From contig SCTU01000080.1 in the NCBI GenBank assembly GCA_004297315.1, positions 1 to 32,236 on the forward strand: 32,236 nucleotides of DNA, given 5' to 3'. Under the pieces are notes generated by a model. The model was not told where the DNA came from, did not search any database, and saw only the letters and a list, made by a program, of their open reading frames with translations. Source of the DNA: Dehalococcoidia bacterium (GTDB lineage: Bacteria > Chloroflexota > Dehalococcoidia > UBA2979). A program made the translations under genes and the position numbers. This document shows, piece after piece, positions 7,003 to 14,934 of the stretch; within the stretch, counting starts at the first letter, position 1; the number at the start of each line of letters is the position of its first letter.

Positions 7003-8438
7003 CTTCGACGCCTCCGATCGTCTTCGGCACCGACGGCTGGCGTGGCGTGATCGCCGACGACTACACGTTCGAAAACGTGCGGGCCGTGGCGCAGGCGATG
7101 GCCGAGTGGATGAAGCGCGACGGCTATGCCGAGAAGGGCGTGACGATCGGCTACGACACGCGCTTCCTCTCCGGCTCGTTCGCCAGCGCCGCGGCCGAGG
7201 TGATGGCGGCAAATGGGATCAGGGTCGCACTGTCCTCGACGTTCCTCCCGACACCGGCGCTCTCCTTCGCCGTGCGTGAACGCGAGGCAGGTGCAGGCAT
7301 CATGATCACGGCATCGCACAACCCCGCGCGGTGGAACGGCTTCAAGGTGAAACCGTGGTACGGCGGCTCCGCACCGCCAGAGGTCACCGCCGCCATCGAG
7401 GGCGCTATCCCGGCCGTCCAGGCGAGCGGACGGACACAGTATGCCGCGCTCGGAGAACTGGAGGCGCAGGGCCTCGTCGAGCGGTTCGACGTGCGCCCCT
7501 CGTATCTCCGCGCCTGCGCGGCCTTCGTCGACGTAGATCGGATCAAGGCGGCAGGGTTCCACATCCTCGTCGACTCGATGTTTGGCGCGGCGCAGGGGCT
7601 GATCGCCAAGGCCGTGCTGGGCGGCGCGACGACTGTGCAGGAGTTGCACGGCGAGCGGAACCCTTCGTTTCCGGGCCTGCGCGCGCCGGAACCGATCGCC
7701 CCAAACCTCACCGAGCCGATGGACCTCATCGCGAAGGGTGGCTTCGACTGCGGCCTCGCGACCGACGGCGACGGCGACCGTTTCGGGCTGATCGACGAGC
7801 GCGGCCGCTTCGTCACCCAACTCCAGACCTTCGCGCTCCTCGTGCATTACTTCCTGGAGGTGCGCGGGGAGCGAGGCGCGATCGTGCGGTCGGTGACGAT
7901 GACGCGCATGGTCGACCGGCTTGGCGAGCTGTATGGGTGTCCCGTCCACGAGACGCGCGTTGGGTTCAAGTACCTGGGGCCGAAGATGATGGAGACGGAC
8001 GCGATGATCGCGGGCGAGGAGTCCGGCGGTTCCGCGTTCCGCGGGCACATCCCGGAACGTGACGGCGTCTTGTCCGGCCTGCTCGTCCTCGACGCAATGG
8101 CGAAGACCGGGAAGCGGCCCTCCGAACTGCTCGCGGACGTCTACGCCCGGGTCGGGCCCCACGAGTACGACCGGATCGACGTGACGGTGCGTCCCGAGGA
8201 GCGCACCGCAATCGAGGAGCGCGTGGGCGGGGCACGTCCGGCGCAGGTCGCGGGCCTCGCGGTCACTGGCATGGACCAGATCGACGGCTATCGCTTCACC
8301 CTCGAGGGTGGCTGGTGGCTGCTGATCCGGTTCTCCGGGACGGAGCCGCTCATGCGGATCTATGCCGAGATGCCGTCCATGGCGCAGGTGGAACAGGCGC
8401 TCGCCGAAGGGCAAGCACTCGCCGGGGTCTCGCTGTGA
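6999..8438 (+). CDS. Phosphohexomutase (phosphoglucomutase/phosphomannomutase family)
   Basis: This 479-residue alpha-D-phosphohexomutase interconverts hexose-6- and hexose-1-phosphates. All four active-site loops are present: TASHNP with the phosphorylated Ser (about residue 106), DGDGDRFG for Mg binding (about 256), GEESGG for the sugar (about 338), and RFSGTEPLMRIY for the phosphate (about 445). The N-terminal VFGTDGWRG is typical. The start overlaps the previous stop by four bases and has GGAGGG at good spacing. Within the cassette it would supply mannose- or glucose-1-phosphate to the nucleotidyltransferase. The sequence alone does not decide between the glucose and mannose forms. Confidence 0.92.
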   Translation: MTSTPPIVFGTDGWRGVIADDYTFENVRAVAQAMAEWMKRDGYAEKGVTIGYDTRFLSGSFASAAAEVMAANGIRVALSSTFLPTPALSFAVREREAGAGIMITASHNPARWNGFKVKPWYGGSAPPEVTAAIEGAIPAVQASGRTQYAALGELEAQGLVERFDVRPSYLRACAAFVDVDRIKAAGFHILVDSMFGAAQGLIAKAVLGGATTVQELHGERNPSFPGLRAPEPIAPNLTEPMDLIAKGGFDCGLATDGDGDRFGLIDERGRFVTQLQTFALLVHYFLEVRGERGAIVRSVTMTRMVDRLGELYGCPVHETRVGFKYLGPKMMETDAMIAGEESGGSAFRGHIPERDGVLSGLLVLDAMAKTGKRPSELLADVYARVGPHEYDRIDVTVRPEERTAIEERVGGARPAQVAGLAVTGMDQIDGYRFTLEGGWWLLIRFSGTEPLMRIYAEMPSMAQVEQALAEGQALAGVSL

Positions 8439-9487
8439 GCGCAGAGTTCCCGCGACTCGATGACCCCGCGCTGGTCGAACGCGTCGACCGCTCCGGGTTT
8501 CACCGCCTGCTCAGCGCCCTTCCCTCCTCCGCGCGCGAGGCGTGGCGACTGGGCTCGATGTGGCCGCTCCCGTCCTCGCTCCACGCCCCACGTCGTGTGC
8601 TGTTCGCGGGCGTGGGTGGCTCCGCCATCGGTGGCGACGTCGTCGCGACGCTCGCGGCCGTGGCGTCCGACATCCCCGTGCAGGTCGTGCGACAGTACGA
8701 GCCGCCGCCGGTCGACGAGCACACGCTGGTGATCGCGTCGTCGTTCTCCGGCAACACCGAGGAGACGCTGGCGGCGTACGAGGCCTCGGCCGGCGCGATG
8801 CGCCTCGCGCTCACGACCGGCGGCGAGCTCGCCCGTCGAGCCACGCGCGACGGCGTACCGACCTTCACCTACTCCTGGGACGGCCCGCCGCGGACCGGAC
8901 TCGGCTTTGGCGTGTTCGCGACGCTCGCGATGCTGAGCCGCCTGGGCGTCTTCCACCTGCCGCCACATGAGGTCGACGCCACGATCGACGCGCTGGAGCG
9001 GCACACAGCCCGCTGGGCACCGGACGCCCCCGCCAGCGAGGCGAAGCGGATCGGCCGCGCGCTCTACGACCGCGCCACGCTCGTGATCGGACCCGGCGCC
9101 CTCGAGGTCACCGCGCGCCGCTGGGCGGGGGAGATCGCAGAGAACGCGAAGCAGTGGGCGCTCGCCACCGGGTTGCCCGAGTTCAACCACAACCTGCTCG
9201 AGGCCGCCGGCGTGACGACGGTGCCGGGCCTCGGCGTGCTGTTGCTCGACTCACCGGTCGCCCACGCCCGAAACCGTCTGCGCGTCCGTGAGACCGCGCG
9301 CATCCTGCGCGCCGCCGGGACACCGGTCGAGGTGGTCGATCTCCCCGGCCGCACGATGCTCGAAACGATCATCCTCGGCTGCGCGCTCGGCTCGTGGTCG
9401 TCGTACTACCTCGCGCTGCTGCGCGGCGTCGACCCGTACCCGATCCCCGTGATGGAGGGTCTGAAAGCGCGGATGTCCGAGGGGTAA
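8435..9487 (+). CDS. Bifunctional phosphoglucose/phosphomannose isomerase (SIS domain)
   Basis: This 350-residue protein has two sugar-isomerase domains and interconverts fructose-6-phosphate with glucose-6- or mannose-6-phosphate. GVGGSAIGGDVV (about residues 60-71) and SSFSGNTEETL (about 102-112) form the first phosphate site. EFNHNLLEA (about 249) carries the conserved Glu and His of this short PGI/PMI family, known from archaea, Actinobacteria and Chloroflexota. The start is GTG overlapping the mutase stop by four bases (GTGA), so translation is probably coupled. With the two genes before it, it gives a complete route from fructose-6-phosphate to an NDP-hexose. Confidence 0.9.
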   Translation: MSAEFPRLDDPALVERVDRSGFHRLLSALPSSAREAWRLGSMWPLPSSLHAPRRVLFAGVGGSAIGGDVVATLAAVASDIPVQVVRQYEPPPVDEHTLVIASSFSGNTEETLAAYEASAGAMRLALTTGGELARRATRDGVPTFTYSWDGPPRTGLGFGVFATLAMLSRLGVFHLPPHEVDATIDALERHTARWAPDAPASEAKRIGRALYDRATLVIGPGALEVTARRWAGEIAENAKQWALATGLPEFNHNLLEAAGVTTVPGLGVLLLDSPVAHARNRLRVRETARILRAAGTPVEVVDLPGRTMLETIILGCALGSWSSYYLALLRGVDPYPIPVMEGLKARMSEG

Positions 9488-9489
9488 CC

Positions 9490-9714
9490 GTGGACATCCT
9501 CACGCTCTTCGGGGCGATCGCGGTCAGCCTCATGCTCCTGTTCTATGCACTTGAGCATCGGTCACCCGCGTTCGTCCTCGCGTTCGCAGCGGCGTGCGCG
9601 GCGTCGTCCGCATACGGGTTCGCGCAGGGTGCCTGGCCCTTCGGCGTGGTCGAGGCGGTATGGGCAGGCGTAGCCTCGCGGCGATGGTGGAATCGACGAC
9701 AGGCGACAGGATGA
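9490..9714 (+). CDS. Small two-segment membrane protein of unknown function
   Basis: This 74-residue protein starts from a GTG two bases after the previous stop. Residues 3-20 (ILTLFGAIAVSLMLLFYA) and about 26-42 (PAFVLAFAAACAASSAY) are hydrophobic enough to span the membrane. A loop with WPFGVVEAVWAG follows, and the end is basic (RRWWNRRQ), probably cytoplasmic. I do not recognise a named family. Its position, close behind the sugar-nucleotide cassette and just before the terminator, suggests it is the last gene of that operon. Small proteins of this shape are common and a function cannot be given. Confidence 0.65.
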   Translation: MDILTLFGAIAVSLMLLFYALEHRSPAFVLAFAAACAASSAYGFAQGAWPFGVVEAVWAGVASRRWWNRRQATG

Positions 9715-9775
9715 AGGTCTTGCTCGGTCATCACGACGTGGCGGTCGGAGATTCTGATGCCGGACCCAGAAACAC

Positions 9776-9802
9776 AAGAGGCCGCCCGATGGGCGGCCTC
9801 TT
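9776..9802. terminator. Bidirectional terminator between convergent operons
   Basis: AAGAGGCCGCCC, loop GAT and GGGCGGCCTCTT form a perfect twelve-pair stem. A T-run (TTTCG) follows on the plus strand and TTGTGTTTC on the minus strand. It lies between the stop of the small membrane protein gene (plus strand) and the rpsI stop (minus strand), so it can end both converging operons. Confidence 0.85.
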
Positions 9803-9824
9803 TCGTCGTGGCGCGAGGCGTCGA

Positions 9825-10220
9825 CTAGCGCTTCGTGAACTGGGCGGCCTTGCGGGCGCGCTTCAGGCCGGGCTTCTTGCGCTCCTTCACGCGCGGGTCG
9901 CGCGTCAGGAGGCCGTGGGCGCGCAACGGGCGACGGTAGCCCTCGTCCGCGGCGACGAGCGCGCGCGCGAGACCGTGGCGGATCGCACCGGCCCAACCGG
10001 AGATGCCGCCGCCCTGGACCTTCACCTGGATGTTGAACGTGCCCATCAGTTCGGTGACGGTGAGCGGACGCAGCATGTCCTCACGGGCGAACTCGCGGGT
10101 GATCACGTCTTCGACCGGCTTGCCGTTGACGAGGACCTTGCCGTTACCCGGGTAGAGGCGGACACGGGCGACGGCGGACTTTCGCCGGCCGAGGCCGAAG
10201 TGGTAGTGCTCGTTGGTCAT
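9825..10220 (-). CDS. rpsI: Ribosomal protein S9
   Basis: This 131-residue protein of the 30S head has a C-terminal tail that reaches the P-site tRNA anticodon. FGLGRRKSAVARV, NGKPVEDV, VQGGGISGWAGAIRHGLARAL and the final QFTKR are the standard S9 marks, including the terminal Lys-Arg that contacts tRNA. It follows rplM after four bases and is the last gene of the long array, with the bidirectional terminator 20-50 bases beyond its stop. Confidence 0.98.
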   Translation of the reverse strand: MTNEHYHFGLGRRKSAVARVRLYPGNGKVLVNGKPVEDVITREFAREDMLRPLTVTELMGTFNIQVKVQGGGISGWAGAIRHGLARALVAADEGYRRPLRAHGLLTRDPRVKERKKPGLKRARKAAQFTKR

Positions 10221-10224
10221 CGCG

Positions 10225-10689
10225 TTACTCCTTCGCCGCGGTGGACTTGCCGCGGCCGGCGTTCACCTGCGCCTCGTGCGGGTGCTCCGGGCCGACGTAT
10301 ACCTTCAGCCGGCGCATGATCGCGCGGCCCCGCGCGTTGTGAGGGATCATCCCCTTCACGGCCCGCTCGACGACCCGCGTCGGGTCCATCGCCATCTGCT
10401 CACGCACCGTGCGCTCCCGGAGGCCACCCGGGTACCCGGTGTGGCGGTAGTAGGTCTTCTGGAGCGACTTCTGCCCGGTGACCTCGACCGTGCCCGCGTT
10501 GATCACGACCACGTGGTCGCCCATCGCGAGGTGCGGCTCGTATGTCGGCTTGTGCTTGCCGAGGAGCAAGCGGGCGGCCTCGCCGGCGACACGGCCGAGC
10601 GGGCGTCCGGCAGCGTCCAGGACGTGCCACTGCTCGCCCAGGTTGTTGCCGCTGAGGCGGAACGTCTTCTGTGTGATCATGATCGCCAT
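10225..10689 (-). CDS. rplM: Ribosomal protein L13
   Basis: This 154-residue early-assembly protein of the 50S subunit is normal in length. WHVLDAAGRPLGRVA, GDHVVVINA, HTGYPGGLRE and GMIPHNARGR are diagnostic. The ATG at 10689 shares one base with the truA stop (TGATG); a second ATG three codons later is possible but has no better ribosome site. The C-terminus is slightly longer and basic. It pairs with rpsI as in most bacteria, here attached to the alpha operon through truA. Confidence 0.97.
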   Translation of the reverse strand: MAIMITQKTFRLSGNNLGEQWHVLDAAGRPLGRVAGEAARLLLGKHKPTYEPHLAMGDHVVVINAGTVEVTGQKSLQKTYYRHTGYPGGLRERTVREQMAMDPTRVVERAVKGMIPHNARGRAIMRRLKVYVGPEHPHEAQVNAGRGKSTAAKE

Positions 10690-11462
10690 CAGTTACCCCA
10701 CTCGATCGTCCCGGGCGGATACCGCACCGCGACCAACGTCAGTCCCTGCGGTGGCGCTGCCGGCCCGGCGGATGCCGGTGGGCCGTCCACCAGTGCCGCA
10801 AACTCCGCGGGGCCGAGCCTTCCGGCCCCGACCCGCTGGAGCGCCCCCACCATCAGCCGCACCTGGTGGGGCAGGAAGCCGTCGGCCTCCAGCGTCACCT
10901 GCACGGCCTGCGGCGCGCATCGCTCGACGCGTGCGTCGAGGAGCGTCCGTCGCGTGGGATACCCCGCCGGCACCGCGCCGCTAAAGGCGGCCCAGTCCCG
11001 CGTGACCCCGACTGGCAGCAGCGCGCACGCCTCTGCCATGGCGGAGCCGTCCAACGGACGCTCCACCTGCCAGGCGCGATGCCGCGTGAGCGGCGCCCGC
11101 ACCCGGCCGTCCTCGATCCGGTAGCGGTAGGTGCGCGCCACGGCCTGCCGCCGCGGGTCGAACCCGTCCGCCACCTCCGCGACCGCCCGCACCGCCACGT
11201 CCTCCGGGAGGAAGTGGTTGAGCGCGTCGCGCACCACGTCGGTCGCATGTGCCGTGTCGATGTCGAACGCGGCCACCTGCCCCAGCGCGTGCACCCCGGT
11301 GTCCGTCCGGCCGGCGAGCGCGATGCGCGTCTGCCTGCCGCTGAACTGCCCCAGGGCTCCTTCTACGACCTCCTGGACGGTGCGCACTGCGGCCTGCAAC
11401 TGGCTGCCCGCGAACGCCGTCCCGTCATACTCCAGCAGCAGCGCCAGCCGCCGCCTGCCCAT
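10689..11462 (-). CDS. truA: tRNA pseudouridine synthase A
   Basis: This 257-residue enzyme makes pseudouridine at positions 38-40 of the tRNA anticodon stem-loop. The catalytic Asp is D54 in AGRTDTGVHA, and EYDGTAFAG, ARTYRYRI and FLPHQVRLMVGAL are present. It starts four bases after the rplQ stop with a GGGAG ribosome site. The rplQ-truA-rplM-rpsI order is common in Gram-positive bacteria and their relatives. Confidence 0.96.
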   Translation of the reverse strand: MGRRRLALLLEYDGTAFAGSQLQAAVRTVQEVVEGALGQFSGRQTRIALAGRTDTGVHALGQVAAFDIDTAHATDVVRDALNHFLPEDVAVRAVAEVADGFDPRRQAVARTYRYRIEDGRVRAPLTRHRAWQVERPLDGSAMAEACALLPVGVTRDWAAFSGAVPAGYPTRRTLLDARVERCAPQAVQVTLEADGFLPHQVRLMVGALQRVGAGRLGPAEFAALVDGPPASAGPAAPPQGLTLVAVRYPPGTIEWGN

Positions 11463-11466
11463 CTCC

Positions 11467-11817
11467 CTATACGAGCTCGAGCCGCGCGATCCGCGCAGCG
11501 TCGCCCTTGCGCTGGCCCAGCTTCACCACGCGGGTGTAGCCGCCTGCGCGCTCCGCGTACTTCGGCGCGACGGTGTCGAACAGTTGCTGCACGACGTCGC
11601 GGTCGTCGATGAAGGCGAGGGCCAGGCGGCGTGCATGCACGGTGTTCGCCTTGCCCAGCGTGATCATCTTCTCCACCATCGCCTGCACCTCTTTGGCGCG
11701 GGCCTCGGTAGTCTGGATGCCGCCATGCTGGATGACGTGCCGCGTGAGCGTGCGGAACATCGCCATCCGCTGCCCGGTCGGCATGTCGAACCTGCGGCCG
11801 GAGTCTCCGTGTCGCAT
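11467..11817 (-). CDS. rplQ: Ribosomal protein L17
   Basis: This 116-residue protein of the 50S subunit sits near the exit tunnel. It has the MRH start, an R-rich GQRMAMFRTLTRHVI segment and the closing GGYTRVVKLGQRKGDAA, all typical. Its length is in the usual range. It follows rpoA after a 47-base gap, as in the alpha operon of nearly all bacteria. Confidence 0.97.
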   Translation of the reverse strand: MRHGDSGRRFDMPTGQRMAMFRTLTRHVIQHGGIQTTEARAKEVQAMVEKMITLGKANTVHARRLALAFIDDRDVVQQLFDTVAPKYAERAGGYTRVVKLGQRKGDAARIARLELV

Positions 11818-11864
11818 CAGACCTGTCCTCTCGCGTCACACCTTGCGGTGCGGACGCGCGCTTC

Positions 11865-12956
11865 CTACTTCTCGCCCCGGTTGGCTTCTTTCAGGGCTTC
11901 CATCAACGCCGCACCCAGCGCGGAGACCGGCGTGTCGCCCTCGTCCTCTTCGTCCTCGTCTTCGTCACCCAGGTCGGACGCCGCGGCCGGCGTGCCGGCA
12001 GCCATCTCCGACGGGGCCGTGCGGCGGGACTCCGAGCGCGGGGCCGGGAACCCGTGGCCCACCAGTTTCTCCCGCAGTTCGAAGTACGACTTCTCGCCGA
12101 AGTTTCGGAGGGCGAGGAGTTCTTCCTCGCTCTTCTCGAGCACGGCGCCCACCGTCATCAAGCCGGACCGCTTCAGGCAGTTGTAGGCGCGGACGGAGAG
12201 GTCCAACTGCTCGATGGGCATGTCATAGCCCTCGAAGTGCGCCTCGGTGCGCGTGCGCTCCGGTTCCAGCGCGGCTTCTACCCGTCCGAGGAGCTGGAAC
12301 GGGGCGAACTGCGCGCGCAGGATCTCCGCCGCCATCGAGATGGCGGCTTCGCCGTCGAGCGTGCCGTCGGTCCAGATCTCCAGGTCGAGCTTGTCGTAGT
12401 TGGTCTCGTGGCCCACGCGGGTGTTGGAGACGCGGTAGTTCACACGGCGCACCGGGGTGAAGAGCGCGTCGACCGGGATCACACCGATCGGCAGCCCCTC
12501 GGAGACCGTCGCCGGTAGGTAGCCGCGGCCGTTCTCGACGTTGAGGTCGATCGCGAGCGAAGCCCCGTTTTCCAGCGTGGCGAGCCGGAGCTCCGGGTTG
12601 ACGATCTCGTAGTCGGCGGTGGACTGGATCTGTCCCGCCGTGACCTCCCCCGGGCCGGAGACCTCCAGGAACAGACGGGCGGCGCGGTCCGCGTAGGCGC
12701 GCAGCCGCACTTCCTTCAGGTTGAGCAGGAGCTCCGTCACGTCTTCCTTCATGCCGGGGACGGTGGAGAACTCGTGCTCCACGCCCTCGATGCGCACGGA
12801 GGTGATGGCGGCGCCGGGAAGCGAGGAGAGCAGCACGCGGCGCAGGGCGTTGCCCAGCGTCGTGCCGAATCCACGCTCCAGCGGTTCAGCGACCAGGTGG
12901 AGGTAGTCGGCCTCCACGGCCTCAATCCGGATCTCAGGTTGCAGCAGGTCGGCCAA
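11865..12956 (-). CDS. rpoA: RNA polymerase alpha subunit, with acidic C-terminal extension
   Basis: This 363-residue subunit has the N-terminal domain (1 to about 225; GFGTTLGNALRRVLL at 29-43) that dimerises and holds beta and beta', and a C-terminal domain (about 240-305). R256 in LSVRAYNCLKRSG matches the Arg that contacts promoter UP elements. After residue 306 an extra 57-residue tail follows: a Ser/Ala-rich part, an acidic run (328-341) and a helix-forming end, VSALGAALMEALKEA. Typical alpha subunits are 310-340 residues. The start codon is TTG with GAGAGAGG before it; no ATG fits the family N-terminus. Confidence 0.97.
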   Translation of the reverse strand: MADLLQPEIRIEAVEADYLHLVAEPLERGFGTTLGNALRRVLLSSLPGAAITSVRIEGVEHEFSTVPGMKEDVTELLLNLKEVRLRAYADRAARLFLEVSGPGEVTAGQIQSTADYEIVNPELRLATLENGASLAIDLNVENGRGYLPATVSEGLPIGVIPVDALFTPVRRVNYRVSNTRVGHETNYDKLDLEIWTDGTLDGEAAISMAAEILRAQFAPFQLLGRVEAALEPERTRTEAHFEGYDMPIEQLDLSVRAYNCLKRSGLMTVGAVLEKSEEELLALRNFGEKSYFELREKLVGHGFPAPRSESRRTAPSEMAAGTPAAASDLGDEDEDEEDEGDTPVSALGAALMEALKEANRGEK

Positions 12957-13022
12957 GCGACACCTCTCTCGTCTCCTGCCCCACCCGGGGGCGACGAGGC
13001 GTTGTTGCGAATTCGCGCCGGG

Positions 13023-13631
13023 CTAGCGCGAGTAGTATTCGACGACGGCGTTCGGGTTGAAGAACGGCTCCCAGTCGCCCGGACCGGGCTCCGTGACCAC
13101 GCGGCCCTTCAGGCCCTTGCGGTCCACCTCCAACCAGCCGGCCACGTCACGGTTCACGATCTCCTCCGCGAGGATCTTCGCGTAGGTGGAGCGTTTGCCG
13201 CGGTCAGTCAGTGAGATCTCCTGCCCGGCCTTCAGGCGCGCGGACGGCACGGAGAACTTCCGGCCGTCCACAGCGATGAGGCCGTGGCTCACCAGTTGCC
13301 GGGCCTGCGAACGCGTGCTCGCGAAGCCGAGGCGGTAGACCGTGTTGTCCAGCCGGAGTTCCAGGAGCGACATCAGGTTGTTGCCCGTCGCCCCCGGACG
13401 CCGCGCAGCGCGCTCGTAGGTGTGGCGGAACTGGCCTTCCATCAGGCCATACGCGAAGCGCACCTTCTGCTTCTCGATCAACTGCTGGCCGCGGTCAGAC
13501 ACCTTCCGGCGGCGCATCGACCGAGGTCCCGGGGGGAACGGGCGGCGCAGGACGGCGCACTTCGCCGTCCCGCAGAGCGAGACGCCGTAGCGGCGGCATT
13601 TCCGGCACTTGGGCCCCACGTAACGAGCCAT
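13023..13631 (-). CDS. rpsD: Ribosomal protein S4, zinc-binding form
   Basis: This 202-residue protein nucleates 16S rRNA assembly and often represses its own operon. Four cysteines (C9, C12, C20, C25) form the N-terminal zinc site of the C+ type. The S4 RNA-binding domain lies at about 90-150, with LELRLDNTVYRLGFASTRSQARQLVSHG. It lies between rpsK and rpoA as in Gram-positive alpha operons. A 66-base gap to rpoA holds only the ribosome site. Confidence 0.98.
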   Translation of the reverse strand: MARYVGPKCRKCRRYGVSLCGTAKCAVLRRPFPPGPRSMRRRKVSDRGQQLIEKQKVRFAYGLMEGQFRHTYERAARRPGATGNNLMSLLELRLDNTVYRLGFASTRSQARQLVSHGLIAVDGRKFSVPSARLKAGQEISLTDRGKRSTYAKILAEEIVNRDVAGWLEVDRKGLKGRVVTEPGPGDWEPFFNPNAVVEYYSR

Positions 13632-13669
13632 GATTCCTCCGAGGTCGATCGCTGCGCGCGGACTGCTGA

Positions 13670-14074
13670 CTACTGACGCGGGCGCCGGCGGGCGCGGCAG
13701 CCGTTGTGCGGGATGGGTGTCGTGTCGCGGATGCCCGTGACGCGGAGGCCGGCGGCAGACAGCGCGCGCACGGCAGCCTCGCGGCCGGGGCCGGGGCCCT
13801 TCACCGTCACGTCCACCTCGCGCATGCCGTTTTCCAGCGCCACGGCGGCCGCGCGCTCCGCGGAAAGTTGCGCCGCGTACGGCGTGCTCTTGCGCGAGCC
13901 CTTGAAGCCCACGACGCCGCCGCTGGCCCAGGTAAGGACGTTCCCGTTCGGGTCCGTCACCGTGACGATGGTGTTGTTGAACGTGGACGACACGAAGACG
14001 CGGCCGCGCGGAATGTTCTTCCGCTCGCGGCGTCGGGTGCGGGTCGTGGTCTGCTGCTGTCGGGTCCGGCCCAT
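13670..14074 (-). CDS. rpsK: Ribosomal protein S11
   Basis: This 134-residue protein of the 30S platform has a slightly extended N-terminus, rich in Thr and Arg (QQQTTTRTRRRERK). FVSSTFNNTIVTVTD, GFKGSRKSTPYAAQ, VKGPGPGREAAVRAL and DTTPIPHNGCR are diagnostic. It follows rpsM after 15 bases. Confidence 0.98.
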   Translation of the reverse strand: MGRTRQQQTTTRTRRRERKNIPRGRVFVSSTFNNTIVTVTDPNGNVLTWASGGVVGFKGSRKSTPYAAQLSAERAAAVALENGMREVDVTVKGPGPGREAAVRALSAAGLRVTGIRDTTPIPHNGCRARRRPRQ

Positions 14075-14089
14075 GACGATCCGCCCTCG

Positions 14090-14470
14090 CTACTTCTTCG
14101 TGGCTTTCTTCTTGTTCGCCACCGTCCGGCGTGCACCACGCCGCGTGCGCGCGTTCGTCTTCGTCCGCTGGCCGCGCACCGGCAGGCCTTTGCGGTGTCG
14201 GGAGCCGCGGTAGCAGTTGATCTCGATCAACCGCTGGATGTGTCCGCGCACCTGGCGGCGGAGGTCGCCCTCCACCAGCAGCTCACCCTCGATCACGGCG
14301 CGCAGCCGGCCGACCTCGTCGTCGGTCAGGTCGCGCACGACCGTCGCCGGGTCGACGTTTGTCTGCTGGAGGACGCGCATCGCGGTGGGGCGCCCGACTC
14401 CGTAGATGTACGGAAGCGAGAACGCCACCTGCTTGTCCCGTGGGATGTCAACGCCGGCGATGCGTGCCAT
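14090..14470 (-). CDS. rpsM: Ribosomal protein S13
   Basis: This 126-residue protein of the 30S head forms bridges to the 50S subunit. MARIAGVDIPRDKQV, LPYIYGVGRPTA, EGDLRRQVRGHIQRLI and GSRHRKGLPVRGQRTKTNARTRRG are typical. The tail ends in a Lys-rich stretch that reaches tRNA. It starts ten bases after rpmJ. Confidence 0.98.
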   Translation of the reverse strand: MARIAGVDIPRDKQVAFSLPYIYGVGRPTAMRVLQQTNVDPATVVRDLTDDEVGRLRAVIEGELLVEGDLRRQVRGHIQRLIEINCYRGSRHRKGLPVRGQRTKTNARTRRGARRTVANKKKATKK

Positions 14471-14480
14471 GGCGCGTCTC

Positions 14481-14594
14481 CTAGCCCTGCCGCTGCTTGT
14501 GCTTCGCGGTCACACAGATCACTCGCACGTGTCCGTGCCTCCGGATGATCTGGCACTTGTCACAGCGCTTCTTCACGGATGCGGACACCTTCAT
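14481..14594 (-). CDS. rpmJ: Ribosomal protein L36, zinc-binding form
   Basis: This 37-residue reading frame, below usual length cut-offs, runs MKVSASVKKRCDKCQIIRRH and on to KHKQRQG. The zinc ligands C11, C14, C27 and H32 are all present, so this is the C+ type. It lies between infA and rpsM, its standard place in the alpha operon. It packs against 23S rRNA near the L7/L12 stalk base. Confidence 0.97.
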   Translation of the reverse strand: MKVSASVKKRCDKCQIIRRHGHVRVICVTAKHKQRQG

Positions 14595-14648
14595 GCCGAA
14601 CTCCTCGAGGCCTTGCGGCCCCTGACACCACCCTGCACACCGGCCCCG

Positions 14649-14918
14649 CTAACGGAACCGGTACGTGATCCGACCCCGGGTCAGGTCGTAGGGACTCAGT
14701 TCGACGAGAACCTTGTCCCCCAGCAGGATGCGGATGTAGTTCATCCGCATCCGCCCTGAAATCCCGGCGAGGACGTGGTGACCGTTGGCCAGCTCGACGT
14801 CGAACATTGCGTTCGGACGAGCCTCCTTCACGATCGCCTCGACCTCGATCACCTCTTTTTTCTCGCGCGGTACGCGCGGTCCACGTGGCGGTTGCCGGTT
14901 GCCCCGTCCTCGTCCCAT
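14649..14918 (-). CDS. infA: Translation initiation factor IF-1, N-terminally extended
   Basis: This 89-residue OB-fold protein binds the ribosomal A site during initiation. The core from about residue 21 (EVIEVEAIVKEARPNAMFDVEL, ISGRMRMNYIRILLGDKVLVELSPYD, RGRITYRFR) is a complete IF-1 of usual length. Ahead of it is a 20-residue Arg/Gly/Pro-rich extension. The only alternative start is a GTG inside the first beta strand, which has no ribosome site and would remove the usual basic N-terminus, so the long form is preferred. It starts 16 bases after the map stop. Confidence 0.95.
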   Translation of the reverse strand: MGRGRGNRQPPRGPRVPREKKEVIEVEAIVKEARPNAMFDVELANGHHVLAGISGRMRMNYIRILLGDKVLVELSPYDLTRGRITYRFR

Positions 14919-14934
14919 AGGCTTCGGACACGCC

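Noticed and set aside
6594..8414. 606-residue antisense open frame opposite the phosphohexomutase
   Set aside because: The plus-strand frame carries all four mutase loops; the antisense frame is a shadow caused by third-position GC bias.
9715..9824. Extra small gene between the membrane protein and rpsI
   Set aside because: The 110 bases are filled by the bidirectional terminator, and short frames there have no ribosome site.
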